This document shows, one piece after another, positions 60,461 to 64,000 of a DNA stretch of 64,000 nt. Source of the DNA: Phycisphaerales bacterium (GTDB taxonomy: Bacteria > Planctomycetota > Phycisphaerae > Sedimentisphaerales > Anaerobacaceae); contig PMZJ01000014.1 of NCBI GenBank assembly GCA_003170415.1, positions 1 to 64,000 on the forward strand. The letters are read 5' to 3'. Position numbers and translations under genes: made by a program. The stretch's first letter is position 1; each line of letters begins with the position of its first letter. The notes under the pieces are model-generated. The model had not been told where the DNA came from. It did not search any database and worked only from the letters and a program-made list of their open reading frames with translations.

Positions 60461-61336
60461 TTACCCTCCAAACCACTCCCCCTCAAAGACCTCTACCGCT
60501 GGCCCTGTCATATACATGCAGTTGTCCTCCGTCGCCCAGTTCAATTGCAGTTGGCCGCCGGGCAAATGTGCCGTGGATGCCCGGTTACATCGGCCAGTAA
60601 TTGCCGCCGCAACACAGCACGCGCACGCCCCCGTTCCGCAGGCAAGTGTTACGCCGCTGCCTCGCTCCCATGTTCGCATCGTAAATCCGTCACGGTTTTC
60701 AATCTCGACGAAATGCACGTTTGTCCTTTTGGGGAACAAATTGTGATTCTCAATCTCCGGGCCGATAGTTTCAAGCTCGACCGCCGCGACGTCATCGCAG
60801 AAAAATACCGCGTGAGGATTGCCCATCGATACGCACGTCATAAGCAACCTTTCTCCCGCTGCCTCGATTGGATGCTCAATTACTCTTTCGCCGGCTAATT
60901 TAACAGGTATCTCTTTGGGCCGAAATCTCGGCTCGCCCATATTCACACAGACCCTCTGCACCTCTTTATTCCGCAAAGCTAGGCCGACAGTGAGAATGCC
61001 CGCGCCGGTTTCGATTTTGAACGACGCTTGGTATTTCGTCCCATTGCCCATTAAAACAGCCGAACCTGCTTTTGCCAATCTGTGTTCATAAATGTATTTC
61101 GCCACGCATCGAATCCCGTTGCCGCACATCTCCGCTTCGGAACCGTCCGCGTTGAATATCCGCATCCGTGCGTCTGCTTTTTTGGAAGGGCATATCAGAA
61201 TCAGGCCGTCAGACCCGACGCCGAAATGCCTGTCGCTTATCGCACGGGCAATTTTTGAAGGGTTAGCCACGCGTTCGTGGAAGCAATCCACGAACACATA
61301 GTCATTACCGATTCCCTGCATTTTCGTAAATTTCAT
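60461..61336 (-). CDS. dapF: diaminopimelate epimerase
   Basis: About 291 residues from ATG 61336, which follows AGGAGACAACG; the frame runs to 61414 through a dispersed repeat (FDSFDKLRINKL), which is not part of the gene. It has KMQGIGNDYVFVD, GSDGLILICPS, the first catalytic Cys in EMCGNGIRCVAKY and the second in ACGTGACACCVAA. It converts LL- to meso-diaminopimelate for lysine and cell-wall synthesis. The spacing of motifs and length fit DapF. It is a single gene. Confidence 0.95.
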   Translation of the reverse strand: MKFTKMQGIGNDYVFVDCFHERVANPSKIARAISDRHFGVGSDGLILICPSKKADARMRIFNADGSEAEMCGNGIRCVAKYIYEHRLAKAGSAVLMGNGTKYQASFKIETGAGILTVGLALRNKEVQRVCVNMGEPRFRPKEIPVKLAGERVIEHPIEAAGERLLMTCVSMGNPHAVFFCDDVAAVELETIGPEIENHNLFPKRTNVHFVEIENRDGFTMRTWERGSGVTLACGTGACACCVAAAITGRCNRASTAHLPGGQLQLNWATEDNCMYMTGPAVEVFEGEWFGG

Positions 61337-61348
61337 TCGTTGTCTCCT

Positions 61349-61397
61349 ACCTGTGGTGAGCTTGTTTATCCTGAGCTTGTCGAAGGAGTCGAACCAT
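61349..61397. repeat. CTGTGGTGAGCTTG...CCTGAGCTTGTCGAAGGAGTCGAACC repeat
   Basis: It lies just upstream of dapF, with an inner pair of GAGCTTG words. Because it reads open in the dapF frame, it makes a false N-terminal extension. Confidence 0.75.
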
Positions 61398-61493
61398 TGC
61401 CGGCCATTATACATCAGCCGACGGCTTTAGGAAATACGATTGTGGTCCGCACCGGGTTCTGCGGGGAGAGGCGTGCGTATTGTGTGGCGGGGG

Positions 61494-62330
61494 TTACGCG
61501 GAAAATTCACGTTTGCGGGTATTAAGCTGCGCCTTCAGGCGGAGAAGTATCGAAGAGTGCATTTGCGAAACCCGCGACTCCGACAAATCGAGCGTCGCGC
61601 CGATTTCCTTCATTGTCATTTCTTCGTAATAATACAAAACGACAATCAGCCGTTCGGCCCGTGTCAGGCCCTTCGTCAGGAGGTCCTTCAAGTCGCGCTT
61701 TTGTGCCTCGATAGGGGGGTCTTCGCTTTTTCGGTCCTTGATTATGTCGATTTCGCGGATGTCCTTCTCGCCTTCATCGTCGCCGTACTGGCTGTCGAGC
61801 GATACTATCCCCACCGCGTCGGCGTCCTGCTGCAATCGTTCAAAATCCGTGATGTCCATATCCATCTCTTCCGCCAGCTCTTCCTTGCGGGGCTTCCGGC
61901 CGAGATGTGCTTCCAGCGATTGCTTGGCGCGGGACAACTGGTGCGCCCTGGCCCTGACCAATCTCGGCACCCAGTCCATACTGCGAAGCTCATCAAGAAT
62001 CGAGCCGCGTATGCGGGGCGAGCAGTATGTCTCGAATTTCACTCCTCTGCCCGGGTCAAACGCGTCGATGGCGTCCATCAATCCGAAGGTGCCTGAGCTG
62101 ATTAGGTCGTCGAGTTCCACCTTGCCCGGCAGTTTGGTGTGCAGGCGTTCCGCTGTGTATCGAACAAGATAGCGGTAGTGCTCCATCAAAAGGTTGCGGT
62201 TCTGCTCATCGCGGGTTTTATGGTAATGTTCCCAGACGCGGTTGATATCAATCTGCCCAGAGCGAGCAGTGTCGGGTTGCTGATTGGTCTTCACAAGATT
62301 CCTCCCTGAATTTTGTCCAAGATTAGCCAT
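61494..62330 (-). CDS. sigma-28-type RNA polymerase sigma factor (FliA/WhiG-like)
   Basis: 278 residues. Region 2 has MEHYRYLVRYTAERLHTKLP, then LDDLISSGTFGLMDAIDAFD and FETYCSPRIRGSILDELRSM DWVPR in order. Region 3 and region 4 follow, ending LTRAERLIVVLYYYEEMTMK and EIGATLDLSESRVSQMHSSI. This is the FliA/WhiG group. Such factors drive flagellar late genes or development. The next gene upstream is a FlgB-like rod protein, which supports a motility link. No FlgM-like anti-sigma gene is visible. Confidence 0.93.
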   Translation of the reverse strand: MANLGQNSGRNLVKTNQQPDTARSGQIDINRVWEHYHKTRDEQNRNLLMEHYRYLVRYTAERLHTKLPGKVELDDLISSGTFGLMDAIDAFDPGRGVKFETYCSPRIRGSILDELRSMDWVPRLVRARAHQLSRAKQSLEAHLGRKPRKEELAEEMDMDITDFERLQQDADAVGIVSLDSQYGDDEGEKDIREIDIIKDRKSEDPPIEAQKRDLKDLLTKGLTRAERLIVVLYYYEEMTMKEIGATLDLSESRVSQMHSSILLRLKAQLNTRKREFSA

Positions 62331-62560
62331 CTCGGTTTATGACCCTTAATAAGTCCTTATGGTTTTACTGCCGAGTCCTATAACAACTCGACTGTTTATT
62401 CATCAACGACAAGTCGCTGTCATCTCGATAAAACGACGCATATCCACATCCCTTATCGGTCTTTTCGCCGGCGACTTTAATTAAACCTTTCTGTGTCCGC
62501 CGAGGCTGATATTCATTTTTAACTTCGCCCCCACGCTTTGCGAAGCAGTGGGGGGTGCGA

Positions 62561-62989
62561 TTAATTGAAGCAACGTCCCGGACAGGATTCGTTCACCTGT
62601 TTTTGTCTGAGCAAATCCACCGCTATCCGCTGATTGAGCGAATTTTCCAGCATTTTGATTATCTGGCACCGCAGGTATTCGTTTCGGTTTTGTTCGAAAA
62701 GCATCCTTGCCTCTTCGTCGATTACCGGCGTTACCTCAAAGTCGCCATTTGCTCCGAATTTGACGTTCTTGCCGTCCTGAAGCACGAGCCGGTGGTTGCA
62801 CGCGTGTTCCGCCAGCGCCTGCGCCATCAACCTCGAAAACTCATCCACCGGCAAATCCCTGGGCGCAAAACCAGCCGTGTGCATCGTGTTTACGTTTTGA
62901 ATAAGGACTTTTTGCCTGCTCTGCGTGAAATTGATTATCTTGAGCAGGACCTCGGTGATATTATCCGTAGTTATTGTCGGCAGGTTCAT
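62561..62989 (-). CDS. FlgB-like flagellar basal-body rod protein
   Basis: About 142 residues from ATG 62989, which has GGGAGG upstream. The N-terminal helix ITEVLLKIINFTQSRQKVLI is followed by NVNTMHTAGFAPRDLPVDEF (compare the NxANADTPGFK block of rod proteins), then QDGKNVKF (compare DGNNVDxE) and NEYLRCQIIKMLENSLNQRI at the end. This is the FlgB pattern. Identity is low, so the assignment is by layout. It lies about 230 bases from the sigma-28-like gene in the same direction. The C-terminal CPGRCF tail is unusual. Confidence 0.6.
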   Translation of the reverse strand: MNLPTITTDNITEVLLKIINFTQSRQKVLIQNVNTMHTAGFAPRDLPVDEFSRLMAQALAEHACNHRLVLQDGKNVKFGANGDFEVTPVIDEEARMLFEQNRNEYLRCQIIKMLENSLNQRIAVDLLRQKQVNESCPGRCFN

Positions 62990-63155
62990 ATTCGGCCTCC
63001 CAGGCAACCTGCCCACATCCCGCATCGCATTTTGGCCGCTTCCCTGTTGCGTGGCTTCCAACTCAGTCGAGTCGCGAAGAACGATGACCTTTTTCTCATC
63101 CCTGCACCTTTCCTTTTCATCCCTGTTGGGCCTCGGCCTCTGTGCCGAAGGTCCG

Positions 63156-63464
63156 TTAATTATTGATTGGGCCGCCGTTTTCCTCCGGCCGCACCGTTTG
63201 CTCTTCTCTGCTTAATATCTTCCTTATTTCAAAAAGCGACTTCGTCTTCTTCATTTCCATAATCCGGCCCAGTCGCTCGAAAACCGATTCGTCATACAGC
63301 CGATGTCCGCCCTGCGTCCACTCAGCTTCGCGGATTAATCCCATCGTTGTGTAGTTGTGGATTGTTTGCCTTGAAAAGGGAGTGTACCGAACCAGGTCGC
63401 CGATTCGATACAGCTTGACGGGCACTCTGAGCATTACACCTGTTGACCTTGTTCGCATTACCAA
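63156..63464 (-). CDS. MerR family transcriptional regulator
   Basis: 102 residues. The winged HTH LYRIGDLVRYTPFSRQTIHN then YTTMGLIREAEWTQGGHRLY matches MerR. A short helix, SLFEIRKILSREEQT, follows. It has no C-terminal effector cysteines and is truncated compared with classical MerR, so it may sense through a partner or act as a simple DNA-binding protein. The likely start is TTG 63464 with GAGGAG upstream. A perfect 26-bp palindrome lies 43 bases upstream. Confidence 0.82.
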   Translation of the reverse strand: MVMRTRSTGVMLRVPVKLYRIGDLVRYTPFSRQTIHNYTTMGLIREAEWTQGGHRLYDESVFERLGRIMEMKKTKSLFEIRKILSREEQTVRPEENGGPINN

Positions 63465-63507
63465 CGGTTGCTCCTCTCGGTTTTATTGCCGGCAGTGTTT
63501 AAAATGA

Positions 63508-63533
63508 ATTTTACATTTTGTAAAATGTAAAAT
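63508..63533. promoter_or_regulatory. perfect 26-bp palindrome, probable MerR operator
   Basis: ATTTTACATTTT (63508-63519), GT, AAAATGTAAAAT (63522-63533): two 12-base arms with a 2-base centre. It lies between the leftward MerR gene and a rightward GAF gene, in AT-rich DNA. Its symmetry and position fit a dimer operator for one or both genes. Confidence 0.7.
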
Positions 63534-63742
63534 CTATTATGTTTGGCGTCAAGGGTTTTTTGGCTTTTTTTGAAGTTTTTTTGAAATATTTTTGAATTCG
63601 TTTTCTGCCCAATCCGGTGTCCGATAATACTTAGGTTTCAATCACCGATTTGTCCTGGGGATAGTTGTTTTCCACCTTATGTGCCGCGGTCAGGCAGCCG
63701 ATATAGCAGCAAACACTATTACCCGGTAAGCATATAAATACT

Positions 63743-64000
63743 ATGGGACGAAACAGCACCAAATCGAATGGACACACGGAAACCGGCGCCCCCGTTGTTT
63801 CTCTGCTTGAGCAGATAACGCCGCTGGCCCGGCAGATAAACTGCTTAGATATCGAGCGTATCGCCACAATTTGCGTCCGAAAGATTCCCAAGCTTCTCGA
63901 TGCCCGCCTCGCGTCCCTCTATATTCTTGACGAAGCCAGCGATATGCTCCATCTCCAGAAAAATAACCACCCGTACCTCATCAATAAAATCGTCTCGCTG
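63743..64000 (+). CDS. GAF-like domain protein, N-terminal part (runs off the window)
   Basis: 86 codons are visible from ATG 63743, with no stop to the window end. The sequence VSLLEQITPLARQINCLDIE then RIATICVRKIPKLLDARLAS and LYILDEASDMLHLQ matches the start of a GAF domain, the ligand-sensing fold common in front of PP2C phosphatases, GGDEF or kinase domains. The remainder is not in the window, so the output domain is unknown. It is divergent from the MerR gene, with the palindrome between. Confidence 0.7.
   Translation, partial: MGRNSTKSNGHTETGAPVVSLLEQITPLARQINCLDIERIATICVRKIPKLLDARLASLYILDEASDMLHLQKNNHPYLINKIVSL

Noticed and set aside
61337-61414. Longer N terminus for dapF
   Set aside because: The extra codons are a dispersed repeat, and the ATG at 61336 has a strong ribosome site.
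62555-63166. Rightward 203-codon frame opposite the FlgB-like gene
   Set aside because: It has no ribosome site and unlikely composition; the leftward frame has a good start and a rod-protein layout.

Overview
The window looks like chromosome from a Planctomycetota bacterium, most likely a Phycisphaerae/Sedimentisphaerales-type lineage. This is inferred from a PEP-CTERM surface protein, Tat-exported aldo/keto-reductase-like proteins, a WhiG/FliA-type sigma factor, several secreted proteins without clear relatives, and dense dispersed palindromic repeats in intergenic and even coding DNA. No rRNA or tRNA gene was recognised, so the taxonomic call is moderate. Most of the window is ordinary housekeeping sequence with short intergenic gaps.

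Layout. Positions 1-3.85 kb are the right end of an integrative element: a DUF2958 protein, a VirD4/TraD-like coupling ATPase and a large serine recombinase. It is inserted in a comM/yifB-type Mg-chelatase-like gene, whose 3' third follows at 3853-4335. Next come a STAS protein, a tRNA-thiolation operon (mnmA, a ThiF/MoeB-like E1, a NifS-like desulfurase), a GspB-like protein, a tandem pair of paralogous unknown proteins, a NatAB-type ABC exporter, tsaB, an Asn-Lys-Pro repeat protein, a thioesterase and a GIY-YIG protein.

Positions 15.5-21.3 kb hold the most unusual block. Five tightly packed genes encode a double-HTH protein, a soluble ABC-type ATPase, a GNAT acetyltransferase, a ParB-like protein and a small-terminase-like HTH protein. 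They are followed, across a structured non-coding stretch and an rpiB gene, by an apparently intact terminase-large-subunit-like ATPase/nuclease. There is no portal, capsid, tail, lysis or integrase gene. I treat this as a candidate undescribed phage-derived system.

Positions 21.7-36.1 kb are mainly metabolic and informational: an AI-2E family permease, argB-argD-argF-rdgB, ASCH, Tat AKR-like, HAD and paired M16 peptidase genes, a methyltransferase, a coiled-coil zinc-ribbon protein and an unusual RNase HI-PurN fusion. Positions 36.2-56.7 kb carry clpC, secreted and membrane proteins, a PadR/HAAS pair, a serpin, a CPBP protease, a GIY-YIG cassette flanked by inverted repeats, mfd, a DMT transporter, transketolase and a COQ7-like protein. 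Positions 56.7-64 kb carry a Tat AKR, an NtrC-type regulator whose phospho-acceptor Asp is Glu, a PEP-CTERM protein, dapF, a sigma-28-type factor beside a FlgB-like rod protein, a MerR regulator with a perfect palindrome upstream, and the start of a GAF-like protein.

Starts, domain limits and functions were judged by eye from the sequence. No database search was run.
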